Of a stretch of DNA of 64,000 nucleotides, positions 13,063-24,700 are shown piece after piece. Origin of the DNA: Ciona savignyi (Eukaryota; Chordata; Ascidiacea; Phlebobranchia; Cionidae). The position numbers and the translations under genes were made by a program. The notes under the pieces were generated by a model. That model searched no databases and was not told where the DNA came from. It saw only the letters and a list, made by a program, of their open reading frames with translations. The DNA lies in NCBI GenBank assembly GCA_000149265.1, contig CH003035.1:842415-906414 (forward strand), in the 5' to 3' direction. Within the stretch, counting starts at the first letter, position 1; every line of letters starts with the position of its first letter.

Positions 13063-13196
13063 ACTTTTTTCCCGCACATTGCCGGTGCAAATAAAACGGC
13101 GCCACCCTGCTTCTCAAGCTGGCCATGGTACTTCGTTTTAAAATCGCTGTTTAATCTTTTAAGCACTTGTATCGGTTAAATAAAATTTTGCTGAAC

Positions 13197-13300
13197 GGTC
13201 GTGTGGCGAATGGTTAAGGCGACCGATACATATACCGTTGCTTTTACAAAAATCGGTTCTGGTTACTACCCCATTATGGGTTTGGAACTTGGCACTGTAA
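13197..13300 (+). repeat. Inverted fourth copy of the tRNA-like unit
   Basis: This copy reads on the plus strand, GGTCGTGTGGCGAATGGTTAA, followed by GCGACCGATACATATACCG and a weak B box (GGGTTTGGAAC). It is the same family as the array at 12740-13062 but in opposite orientation, so the cluster is an inverted arrangement with about 135 bp between the heads. Confidence 0.55.
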
Positions 13301-13345
13301 AAACAATAAGAAAAGTACAATTTTGCTTATTCCAAATTATTGACA

Positions 13346-13690
13346 TAGGATAGGATAGGATAGGATATTCATGTTTATCCCCGTGAATGGGAAAACCAAG
13401 GGGGTTTAAAACACGAGCAATCGTCAGATTACTTTGCACCCATCACTCATTTATCTAAATTAATTTACTTTTAGGTAATCCTAGGATTGCAAAAAACACT
13501 AAATATAATTTTGGGAGCTTTAAAATTCAAATTTTTGGTTGTAGCTAAAATTATTTTAACTATAGAGTGTAAATCACGTGTTAACCACTTATGGTAACTC
13601 ACACTTGGTTTAAAAATAGATTGGTCAATATTACCCATGTCCTCTTAGCGCCTTGCCAAAAGACACAACCGACTAGCTAGCAATCTTAGT
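13346..13690 (-). mobile_element. Degenerate tRNA-derived SINE
   Basis: The minus-strand copy starts with its tail, (GGATA)n then GATATTCATGTTTATCCCCG, continues with the family sequence GCAATCGTCAGATTAC, and ends near ACAACCGACTAGCTAGC. The middle has drifted or been replaced by AT-rich sequence, so this is an old copy. Confidence 0.65.
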
Positions 13691-13739
13691 AAATGGGTGG
13701 TTTCAGTGTTGTAACGAATTTCATTTTACATATAAAACT

Positions 13740-15088
13740 TGATTCGCCATACGTCAAAAGGACATGACACGACTCAAGTCTGCATTGAAAAAGAATTGAC
13801 TTGACTAGACTCTGTTGAGAAACGACTTGGTTAATTGAAGTGAATCTGCTTGGAGAAAATACAATAATTGTGCTGTTAATTGATTAAATCGGATTGTATT
13901 ACAATCCTTTTATTATTTTGGACGTTTTACTGAAGTTGTTACTTTCTCCATACAACGCCGCAAAGTCCATTAAACTAATCAAATACTTCATTTAAATTTA
14001 TATTAAAAAATTCTGACTGGACTTGGACCTGACCTGTCATGTTGAAGGCTTGATCCTGACTTGTATAGACTTAATTTTCAAACTGCGGATGACCTGACTT
14101 GAATTGGACTTGCCTATACACGGTGACTTGACTTGTGACTTGGTCAAACTAACTTAATAACACCGCTGGGAAGTTTCGAGTTCTAAAATTTAAAAACCGT
14201 AAAAACAGTTACTAGTTTAACTGTAAAACATGATTGACAGATGTTTTACCTCAGATGTATTATATTTATGATCTGAAGAGGTAAATATTAAATTGATCAC
14301 ATCAAGAAAAAACACATGGTATTTCGGTTTACCAAGCCAGACGGGATGTTGGTGCTCTGTTTCCAAAAAAATATTATACCTTTTAAGGTTTTTATTTTTA
14401 TTGAGTTTCTGTGGTTTTATATGCTATTTTTATTTCCCTATGTACGTGGCAACAGTGTAAGATAACATGTTCGTTTTTTTATTGTAATTAGTCTTCCACA
14501 GTAAACTTTAGTATTTTTAATGTACAAAAATATCTACGAAATTAGTAATAAAAAAACAGTTTACCTCAGAAAATTCTTCGAGATTATAGCTATTTTCAAG
14601 TTAAAACAAATATGAACCTTTGTATAATATTTCTCTGTTAAGTGAAATATGTTTAAATAAGGAAACAACGTACACTCAGAATACCGAAACGCCGTTTTTA
14701 GAATACGCAGTATTTAAAACACTTTGTGAATACATTTTTATTTATTTTTATATTTATTTTTATTTTTTATATATATTTATGTTTCATTTAACGTAATCGT
14801 CTCAAAAACACACATGTCAGCAACCTTCTGCGAATATGTATTAATCGTAGATTGCGTCCGCACTTGAACAAAATAAAAGAATCATATTTGACATTTAAAG
14901 TAAATATATATCACGTTAAAAATTGTGTTAAATATTTAAAGAAGTAGTTTTAGGTTAGGTAAGCAGGGTGATTGCAAATTTTAGTTTGTTTCGTTGCATA
15001 TGTGATTGTCTCAAAAACCTATGCAAAATATAAAGCTAAACTTTTCGCAATTCTGCGTACTAAATAAAGGTTGTAGTATTACAATATT
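13740..15088. other. Intergenic, includes degenerate GACTTG-rich stretch
   Basis: From about 13760 to 14150 the words GACTTG, GACTTGACTT and GACCTG recur irregularly, like a decayed simple repeat. The rest is AT-rich sequence with no gene. It includes the fringe 3' flank, where TTTATT runs near 14737-14770 could serve as minus-strand AATAAA signals. Confidence 0.5.
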
Positions 15089-16027
15089 TCATTGGCAGAT
15101 ATCTGCGGCCGGGTAAAGCAAGCAGTGCAGCGAATAAAACCGAGTCGGATCTTGCTGTCGACTGAAGCTTTTGGATTTAAACTTTTTATGGTCGGTGTTG
15201 ATTGTATTTTGCTTGGAGTATGAGAAGCTTACTTGCTCAGAGAACGTTGATGGGTTAAGATCAGCCAACCTCTCGTAGTGGGAATGCAGTTGATCAGATA
15301 AAGAGATATTCACCTTCAGGATAGCTGTAATAATGAAGCCCAAAGCAGCATCGTCGTTGATGGAAGTGATGTTTTGTAATCTCGGCAGCGACTTCCTTCC
15401 TCCCCACGGTTCCATCCTTTTCCCGAGAGATCTTGAAATGCAACATCCTGCACCTCCGTGTGCAAACTTATACCGACGCCATTTTCCGTGGTAGCGAGCA
15501 GCAAAAAAGGGGACAGACAGTCTTCCGATGTAAACGTCACTCCACCAGTTAAAGCGATTAACAAGCTGAAGTAACCGAGCTGGGTTGACATAATTATCAT
15601 CATCAAACCGGCACCACCACTTTCTCCCGGACGCTAGAAAGGCATCAAACTCGGAACCCATTTTGCAGCCTAGATTTGGCCGGGTCCTACCTTCTCCACA
15701 CCTCGTGTTAATCATATGTCCATGAGTGGTGTGGTTCAGTTGATCGTCGTCGCCATCTGTGAAGATATAAGTCTGATCCTTGACCAGATTAAACCATGTC
15801 TTCACAATGTGAACGACCCGACTTTGATGAAACACCTTGCTAGTTTTAATGCTAATAAATATATCATTCAAAGTAACGTTGTTTCTCCTAACAGTTACAG
15901 TTCTTAAGTCAGGCATTTTAGCCCCAGGATTCTTTGCCATCTCGTCGTTGTTGTAATAGACAAGAAAAGCAAAACCAATCACCATCGACCAAATTATGGC
16001 AGAATACAATCTTAATTTCCCTCCCAT
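15089..16027 (-). CDS. fng: Fringe-type beta-1,3-N-acetylglucosaminyltransferase
   Basis: Fringe extends O-fucose on Notch EGF repeats in the Golgi and so tunes ligand choice. The 312-residue open frame is a single exon. After a short N-terminus there is a hydrophobic signal-anchor (residues about 8-25), fitting a type II Golgi protein. The catalytic domain starts near residue 52. It holds the metal-binding DDD in RFDDDNYVN (residues 142-144), the fringe-type HGGAGCCISR (190-199), and DDAALGFI (225-232) in the position of the usual DDCTLG. The C-terminal part keeps LHSHYE, EQVSFSY and DPTRFYSLHC-LYP. It is somewhat shorter than vertebrate fringes (about 320-380 residues), mainly in the stem. 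The ATG at 16025-16027 directly precedes the anchor and is the natural start. Upstream noncoding exons cannot be excluded. Confidence 0.9.
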   Translation of the reverse strand: MGGKLRLYSAIIWSMVIGFAFLVYYNNDEMAKNPGAKMPDLRTVTVRRNNVTLNDIFISIKTSKVFHQSRVVHIVKTWFNLVKDQTYIFTDGDDDQLNHTTHGHMINTRCGEGRTRPNLGCKMGSEFDAFLASGRKWWCRFDDDNYVNPARLLQLVNRFNWWSDVYIGRLSVPFFAARYHGKWRRYKFAHGGAGCCISRSLGKRMEPWGGRKSLPRLQNITSINDDAALGFIITAILKVNISLSDQLHSHYERLADLNPSTFSEQVSFSYSKQNTINTDHKKFKSKSFSRQQDPTRFYSLHCLLYPAADICQ

Positions 16028-16765
16028 ATTGAGCAGCAGCTACAGTAAACCCTGGAAACTTTATGCACCTTTAATTGAACCAAGGTATTAGATATATAGT
16101 AATGAACTGAATAGTGTCCATGTACAACCGTCCATGAATCGTCAATCCTGTGACACATAATACCGTTTCGGTTAATATCCGACGATTTCAAATCGCCGAT
16201 GATCAACAGCGCTTCCTTTTCCTACTCTTTGGACCGCGGCCAAATGTTCACGTACTGTATGAAACATCGCTAAAAGTCGAGACTTTGCAAGTGTAAATTT
16301 GCTACCAGTTAAATCACTTTTTATCAATGTTTAAAGAATCTAACTTCTAACCTGTGTTTTGTTCTGCTACAAGTCCCTTAATAAATGGTTAATTATTGGG
16401 CCACACTATTTTCTTCGCCATCTACCTATTAGCTAACTTGGGAAGGCATTGATATGATAGAAATATGATAGAAGCCAGACCCGAACGCCATATCGGTGCT
16501 GTGCAAGGGCACGCCACAATGCATAGCAACAGCTTCAGTGGTCAGGCGGTGGACGCGCGGTAATTTGCAATTATCCGTGTGATCATATCCCTTTGCGAAA
16601 CATGATATTTTTCAGAGATTTTATACATTTATCATTTACGAATTTTTAGAGCATTCGATAAAATTGTCGGCCTGCAAAATGCTTTTAAGGTAATAAATAT
16701 AATCAGAGTTTAAAAATGCACTACTTGTTCGAGAAAAATAAATTTAATGCAGCCTGCTGGAAATA
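16028..16765. other. Fringe upstream region
   Basis: Presumed promoter side of the fringe gene. I see no clear TATA box. A short open frame on the minus strand (16206-16012) overlaps the start but shows no protein features. Confidence 0.4.
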
Positions 16766-16995
16766 AGATATTCATGTTTATCCCCGTGAATGAGAAAACG
16801 CAAGTGGCGTTATCACACGGGCAATCGTCAGATTACCTCGCGCCCACCGTCGGGTCAGCGGAGCTATCACAGTCTGATTTGTGTGATTCACACGTTCCAT
16901 AAATTTAGGAGAACCCATTATTAATTATCTGGGTTCGGGCAACTTTCGTTAAGTGCCTTGTTAAAGGACACAACCAACTAGTTAGGGGCCAGCTT
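16766..16995 (-). mobile_element. tRNA-derived SINE, partial
   Basis: Minus-strand family copy beginning GATATTCATGTTTATCCCCG and running through CAATCGTCAGATTACCTCGC, AGAACCCATTA and ACACAACCAACTAG. The tRNA-like head is missing or decayed. It lies tail-out and close to an opposite-strand copy at 17051. Confidence 0.75.
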
Positions 16996-17050
16996 TTAAA
17001 ATACAACCCTTTTACTGAAAGGAAATGTACCAACCCACCAAGCTAATGTC

Positions 17051-17345
17051 TGGCCGGTTGGTCTGGCGGTTAAGTTCGTCGCCTTTCAATCGAAAGGTTG
17101 AGGGTACGAAACTTGTCGCTAGCTAGTCGGTTGTTTCCTTGGACAAGGCACTTTACGGACATTTGCCTGAGCTCAGCGGAATAATGGGTTCTACCAAATT
17201 AAAGAACCGTGTCTCATATACAACACACTGCAATATCTTCGGTAACCGGACGGTGGGCGCGAGGTGATCTGACGATTGCCCGTGTGTTAACCCCATTGTT
17301 TTTTTCATTCACGGGAATAAACATGAATATCCTATCCCAAATATC
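17051..17345 (+). mobile_element. tRNA-derived SINE, full length
   Basis: A nearly complete copy on the plus strand. The head GGCCGGTTGGTCTGGCGGTT resembles a tRNA A-box region, followed by the CTTTCAATCGAAAGGTTG arm. The body contains GGACAAGGCACTTTACGGAC and GGGCGCGAGGTGATCTGACG, and the 3' end is AAACATGAATATCCTATCC. The same layout recurs about 14 times in the window on both strands, which defines the family. Confidence 0.85.
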
Positions 17346-18642
17346 CTAATTATTCGGGAGTAAGGCATTTTTCTGTTTCACATGCACAGCATAATTAAAC
17401 GTTATATAAATGACATAAAATAAAATAACTCGTTGTATTTAATATTTTTTCAATATGTACTAACAACCTCTCTGCCATATATAATTATAGTTTCAAAAAC
17501 CACATAAATAGAATGCTCAATTTAACAATAAAATTCGGCTTAAAGTGTTTATTTTTTGCAAAAGTTTAAAGATGCCATGTTGGCATAGTACAGCAATATT
17601 ACCTGCAACCAAATTTATTCATGTTACCGTTGCGCAGTGTTCGTTTAATTTTAACCTTGCGTATGCATAACACAAATTTTATTGAGGTGTATAGTTTTTA
17701 TTTACTTAAGTTCTCTTACAAATTCTTCGTATGATCAAAAACGGACCGATACATAATATATAGCCTAGGAACGAGCCATTAAAGATAGGTATTCATATAT
17801 ATGCGAAATAATAGTGTTTAGTGCTTATTTTAGGTTGGGGGATTCCTTTGGGTAAACTAAACTAATAAATTTTCCCAATAAATATAAAGTAAGTTTTCTT
17901 TTTCTATCCGGTTTCGGCGATATGCTAAAAATGGGCTTCTTTTTACATTTACCCTAAAGCTGGAAATCCCTTTTATTTCTTTGTTAAATTAATGGGCAAG
18001 GGAAGTTATGGGCAAATTATGGGCATCCCAGTTAGGTTTCTGTAACATTTCAACCTTCTGGTGGATTTACCCGTTTATGCCAATGATCTGGCGACCGGAC
18101 ATGACTGTTATCAGCGTGACGTCTACAACTTTTATAGGTGTTGACTAAGTGTAAATAATATACCGTTTTAGTTATTAACGAACCAGGATAATTGCCCTAA
18201 ATTTATCACTCACAATTTTGGTTTCTGCTTATCTAGACCATGTTGTCTAACACATGACAAAGTGCATTATGCGATTCCATTACTTTTTCTTGTAGATGTG
18301 GGTGCCAGCCACAAGCTATGCCTGGCACGCGTTTGACATAAAAATGAAAAGAAGGGACAAAAACTATATGTGTCCCATATTTTATATTTTGGCAAATGGG
18401 ACCCATAAAACGAAATATTTAAAATATAAAAAGTAATGTTTTGTTGAAAAACACTATCGAGATTCGTATGTAGCCTATATTTTGAAAATGAATGCATCAT
18501 GGCCGAGTTTGTTTATTCATGTAATCACATATTATTCTTACCGCATAAAAATAGAACTCACACAAACCAATAAATTGGAATAATATTAAAAATAGCGACT
18601 CCGCGTATAGATAGCCCGAGTTCTTTCAGTCGGGGCTTATAC
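17346..18642. other. Intergenic, AT-rich
   Basis: No gene or repeat recognised between the SINE at 17051-17345 and the hairpin upstream of the SDF4-like gene. Confidence 0.4.
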
Positions 18643-18679
18643 CATAGAATACTAACTTACAGAAAGTTAGTATTCTATG
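18643..18679. other. Perfect 16-bp inverted repeat (hairpin) upstream of SDF4-like gene
   Basis: Arms at 18643-18658 (CATAGAATACTAACTT) and 18664-18679 are exactly complementary, with a 5-nt loop (ACAGA). It ends 112 bp before the start codon at 18792, so it could lie in the promoter or the 5' untranslated region. Its role is unknown. Confidence 0.8.
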
Positions 18680-18791
18680 CTTTTACATAATTTAAAAGGT
18701 ACCTAAGGATCCTTGGTTAAAGCGTATTTTGTCTCTTCGGCAAAGTTAATTTTAATTTCCCAAGCAGTTGTTTGTTTTGTTTTACTTCAAT

Positions 18792-21700
18792 ATGTTAAGA
18801 AAAATTCTGTTGTTTTTGGTGACGTTATTGTTCGTTGAAACTTGCAATGGGAAATCTATATTGATGATGGTGAAGGAAAATGCACAAGACAAAAAAGCAT
18901 TAAAAGATGTTCCCTTGGGTAAGCCACCTTTATACTACCCAAGGTAATTAAGAAACGCAGCAGAGTACCACATCGCTATGAGATTATCTTGTGTTTAAAT
19001 ATGTAACGGGAAGGTATAATATGACCGTTTTTTTGTGAATGGGAAAACCAAGGAGGTTATCACACGGGCAATCGTCAGATCCCCTCGCACCCACTGTCGG
19101 GTTACCGGAGCTATTGCAGTGTGTTGTATATACATGCGTCTAGAGACAGAACGGTAGTCTGATTTTTCTCTGCTGGATGGCGCTATTTATCAGCTGTACT
19201 AAAGCGGGGAGGAGGGAAACTACTAACTAAAATTATGAACACTAATTTTAACCCATTCCTGAACACTAAACTCAACCGCAAGACTAACACTAACTCTAGC
19301 CCCATGTTTATTACACCATTTACGCATTTTAAGTAAATAGTGTTTACAATCAAAAAACTGCAAAGAGATCGATTACTTTAGCCAATGCTTGGAAAAATTC
19401 CAAAAATGTTCAGACAAGCTGAATGCGGCGTTATGATGAGTTTGTTTATAACTAAGAAACAAAAGAGTTAAAAAAACGGAAAAAAGCTACCCGTAGGGGA
19501 ATCGAACCACAGTCTCCCGCGTGTTAGGCGGCGACGCTTACCACTACACTAACGAGGAATACGATTAGTAAGTGCGAAAACTAGTATAAGACCACTCAGT
19601 CGCGGGTGCCTCTAAATACTACAGGACCGCTTAGATTACTTAGATTGCTATAAAAAGTAATTCTAACCCTGTCCCAAACACTAATCTCAACCCCAGAACT
19701 AACTTTAACCCCAACCCTAACATTAATATCGAAAATAGTTACTCCCCAGATAATTCCAAAAAAATAAATAGCGCCACCCAGCAGAGAAAAATCAGACTAC
19801 CGTTCCGTCCATAGTCGCATCTGTTGTATATGATAGACACGTTCTTTTAATTTGGTAGAACCCATTAATCCGCTGGGTTCAGGTAATGTCCGTAAAGTGC
19901 CTTGCTCAAGGACACAACCGACTAGCTAGCGACCAGTTTCGCACCTGCAACCTTTCGCGACGCACTTAACCGCTAGACCAACCGACCGTACAAATGTGGG
20001 TGGACAATGAAGAATGTTAATACAATTGTTTTGCTTTTAGCTTACAGTTAGTTTACAAAAGAGTATTTCTTATTCAATATATTGCATTTAAGCAAAAAAC
20101 TTTTCTTACTGACAAAACAAGTAGTATTGGTTACCAGTACGGCAGAACCGGTATACAGATTGTCATGTTCATAGTATGAGATGATAGGCAATGTTTAGTT
20201 TAGGCTGAACTACCGCACCGATTAATGATTTCCCCTTTTTTACCTTTAAATTAAAAAATGTCAACATTCTAATCCTTCTCGCTATGTATTACCAATTTTG
20301 CAAAAGTTTAACCAATTGTTTTATAGATGCAGAAAAGCAGAATGAAAATGGTGTTGTAATTGATCAAATTGATGAGGATATTGGGAACTTAGTAAGTTGA
20401 TGTTTAGAATTTTAAACTTCTGAAGAATCCTATCTATATACTTAGTGTATGTTGGTGTTAAAGTAAACCAGTGATTATCGGTCTGTGTGTAGTTATATGA
20501 TGTATGTGTATATATAGCAATACAAACAGTCTTTGTTAATATTGTAATTGTTGATAGCTAAACTAGTACCTTGCAGGTAGAGATGCACAGTATAGAATTT
20601 CATTTTTTTTAGATTCCAATCCAAAGCAATTTAATAAGATTAGTTCAGATTCGCATTTAAAAATGAAATAGTCCCCAAAATAATGTGTTAACGCAAACCC
20701 TTTTGTTTATCATTAGATGCACCATAAGCCTAGATTGAATTGTAGTTTTTAACTATCCACAAATGTGTACTGAACAACCAGCATGTTTGGGTTTAATGAA
20801 TAGCGCAGACTGATACAATTTTAAAAGAGAAAAGTTTTATTTCACTTAAACAACTATATTTTTAATTAGCACCAAGTACATAATAACATGTTTGAATATT
20901 CAGTTAGGTGAATTTGTAGTGTTTATTTAAATATACTTTACTGTTTTATTCTCTGTAATAAATGGTATATTAATGTTTAACTTACCTAAGATGTTAATAG
21001 CTCGTCTTAATATTTAAACTGTGAAGACGAAAATCTTCTGCTGTTTGGGAGCACTTTTTGTCTGCCATCCATTGCAAAAAAGACCCCCAAACTTTGTCAT
21101 ATAAAGCAGACAGAGTTCAGAGACTTAGTCTAGTCTGATTAACACTGTGATATGATATCATTGGGATATTAATAAAATATGTTATGGTCTCATCACTGTT
21201 TAAAAGCACATGGCTAGTTAAATATTTTTATTATGACCCCTGGTATTAAATGAGAAAATATAAGCAGTAAGCACACTGTAGCAAATTTAAATAAATTTTA
21301 AAACAATTTAAAATAGAATTTGAAAATTCCATTCTAGTTTTTATGCATAGTTAAAGCTTCTGTTGAATAGACAGTTTCCAACTTTTTCATTATATTTTTA
21401 TTAAAAAAATTATATACAGCAGTCAGCTCTTGCTTATGAAAACCAGACTTTTTAGACCTGTGGCATTCTTATAATTGACTACTCACAGTAAGTGTATTAG
21501 GTCAAGTGTAGTAAGTGTATTAGGTTTTATAACCACAACCTGTAACCTGGTAGTTCGATACCCATACCAATATTCTAAGTTGGATTACTCTAATTATACC
21601 ACCAAAACACTGTTTTAAGTCAAAATGCCCTAATTACCAAGGCTGATAGATAAGTACCTGAACATATATTCATTTAAAATTCTACGTAAGAAAAGTATGT

Positions 21701-24700
21701 ACTTCATGATATGGCATTAAATCATTTGATTTATGAAAGTAAATCGAACATTCTTTCCACAGGAATTGTCAGACCTTGGAATAGCTCCACCGAAACATTT
21801 GGATGCGGTGAAGTTCGGTAGAGATGGGAATATCAACTCCAAGTACCACAAAGAAGTTTTCCTGGGGGAAGAAGTCAAGAAGTTTGAGAACGGGGATTAT
21901 GAACTTAAAGAGCAGAAAAGCCAGCTGATAAAAATTTTTAAGATGTGAGCGTCAGTCACCCATATTCTAAACCAGGGATGTCCAACCTTTTATTGTAGTG
22001 GGCCGCATTGTCACTTAAAATAATTCACTGGGCCGCAGAACCTATTAAATTTAAATAAAAATGGCAGGGTTCGTATTAATGGTTTTGAAATGATTTGCGA
22101 AATGCGCGAAAAAAAATTTGGTTATGATAAATTGCCTTAAACAACCAGAAAGATATTTATTTTATAAAACAGACAGTACCGTTATTTAGTAGTACCGTAA
22201 TGATAAAATGCATTCTAGTAAATTCAAAGGGGGTGTGTCGCATCTAGCCAACCATAAATAAAGGAATCGAGGAATATTAACGCATAATGGCGATTATTGC
22301 CTTGTGATAGCAATGCTTATTATACGCCAATAATGCAAACTAAAGCCAAGGTAAATAAATAATGTTATGTTGAAGGCAAACAATGTTATTTTAACGTGTT
22401 GAGGATTTATTATTAAAAGTGCGCGAAATCAGTACCGGTAATTTATATTTTCGCGATTTTGTTAAATTTTGTAATTCGCGAACTTTAGAAAACGGTTAGC
22501 GAATATCGATTTGCGATCCCTTAATTCCAACCCTGAATGGGTACATAAAGAAACAATTAAAAGCCATTAATTTCATCTTTTAAAAAAGGAACAAATAACA
22601 CACATATAGAAAGAAACAAAAACTTATTTCTGCAATACAAAGTCAATGAGATAAGTGTTTGTCGTCCGTCGGTTTCTTTCTGCAGTTTTGATGTTTACTG
22701 CGTCCCTAAAAGCTGACTGATACATTTGAATTAGGCCAAGATTTATAATTCAAAATACTACTTGGAGTAAAAATGACTAGCGGGCCGCACAAAAATCTCA
22801 GGTGGGCCGCACTGCGGCCCGCGGGCCGCAGGTTGGACATCCCTGTTCTAAACCATCAATTTTGGAAAGGCAATTTTTGTTTGTTTGTTTAATATTATTT
22901 CTGTTTGGGATAACACATGTGTGCGTTACAAATTCGTCTGGTAATATGCAGCACTCCTAGCCTAATTTTTCATTGATACAATACCTGAAAACCTAATAGA
23001 CCATGAATAACTATTTTACTGACTAAAAAATCTCATTAAACATCAGTGATGTTTTGTAATGGCCACTATAGCAATATGTTTTAAATTTTGTTTTATTTGG
23101 TGAAGGGGTGACTTCTATGTGTTTATTCGGTTATCTTTAAAACCACACTTTTTTGCAATAAACCTTTTCTTATATTACCCTTGTCCGGCCCGTTAGTCTA
23201 ACGGTTAAGTGCGTCGCTTTTCAATCGAAAGGTTGCAGACTGTGCGAAACTGGTCGCTAGCTAGTTGGTTGTGTCTTTGGGCAAGGCACTTTACGGACAT
23301 TACCTGAACCCAGCGGATTAATGGGTTCTACCAAATTGAAGGAACGTGTCGATTATATACAACACACTGCAATAGCACTGGTAACCCAACGGTGGGCGCG
23401 AGGTGATCTGACGATTGCCCGTGTGTTAACCCCCTTGGTTTTCCACGGGGATAAAGATGAATATCCTATCTATCCTCCTAACCCTTTCCCTAGGATTGAC
23501 GAAAACGGGGATGGAGAGTTAGACGAAAATGAGCTGTCGAAGTGGGTCCTCCACAAGACCAAGGAGCATTTCGAGGAAGCCAAGCTGGCCAGCGAACATA
23601 AGTTCAACGAACTCGATAATGATAAAGATGGATCTGTTTCTTGGAATGAATATCTTGTCGAATTTCTGGGCAGAAGAAACTTTAATAGGTATGTTTACAA
23701 CAATTTATTTTTTTTGGATTGCGTCTTAGAATTAGAAGTAACTTTCTAGAGAAAGAATACTTGAATTTGGTTATGCAATTATGCTGTATAGCATATATAC
23801 ACATAGACTGAAAAACTTTCTGTTTTACGCACCACAAATTTACAGAAGTCAAGGGCAAAGACCAATTATTACGTACCATTATCTTACTCATGTCTTCATT
23901 TGTTTACTGGGGTTAAAACACACCATTTTCCCTGTTTTGGAAAACAACTAAAAAAAGAATCAGTGTACCTTGAAATGGGGTTACTTTGCCCACTTTTTGT
24001 GCATTTATGGCCATAACTTTAGACATAGTGAAGTTAAATGTTTTTTTTGTAGTTCAGTCAACATGTCTCATGTTGTACTACATTTCTTATGTGAAATTAT
24101 GAGATTAATTTTTTTCATACTGTTATTTTTTTAAAAAAAACCTCAGGTGGGCAAAGTAGCCCCGTATAGGGCACATATGTATTTGTACATTTGAATGCAC
24201 AATCTGCCATGGTAAGATGCAATAGAAACTACATGCACTAAAGCCGCATTATGTCTTTAGGATTGGGGTTAGTGGTGAATTGGTAATGGTGAGATTTAGA
24301 TTATCTTTGGAGTTATAAATAGTTGCCCTCTAGGCTTCTACCCTATCTGGTTTAAGAGTATTGGTACTCTATTGATTTATTATACACCATCCCAGGCAGG
24401 AGGTGGCTCAAAAACTACACGACAAAGTTAAAATTGAGGTCGACAAAAAGCTCCGTGAAGAAATAGATGACGCCCATGACAAGTGGTTACAGGCAACTTC
24501 ACTAAAACTTATGCAAAATAAAGAGAATGCAAGTAGTTTGATAATTAAAGTGGAATCAAAAAAGTAACCCATTGCAATTGCTCCACCAACCAAACATGTA
24601 GCAATGTGGTCTGGTATTCATGAAAATGGGAAAAAATTATAAATTGTAGCAAAAATTGCTTCCAAACCAACTGTGTTATATGTAATAATTTGCTAGTATG

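Larger units (their letters stand above)
19132..19821. mobile_element. 690-bp terminal-inverted-repeat element with 9-10 bp target duplication
   Basis: The ends are inverted copies of about 55 bp: the left contains GAACGGTAGTCTGATTTTTC and GCGCTATTTA, and the right has the reverse complement. The flanking duplication of TGTTGTATAT (9-10 bp) is the size typical of Mutator-like elements, but no transposase is encoded, so it is a non-autonomous (MITE-like) copy. Inside it are a tRNA-like sequence (19487-19558) and part of another MITE family (19604-19730). Confidence 0.75.
19033..19989 (-). mobile_element. tRNA-derived SINE split by a later insertion
   Basis: The tail half (19033-19131, GTGAATGGGAAAACCAAGG to TGCAGTGTGTTGTATAT) and the head half (19822-19989, TGTTGTATATGATAGACACG to CTAGACCAACCGACCG) form one minus-strand SINE. 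It is interrupted by a 690-bp element, and the ten bases TGTTGTATAT are duplicated on both sides. The SINE therefore predates the insertion. Both sit in intron 1 of the SDF4-like gene. Confidence 0.85.

Noticed and set aside
12824..13126. 100-codon minus-strand open frame
   Set aside because: It lies across the tRNA-like repeat units and its peptide is itself periodic.
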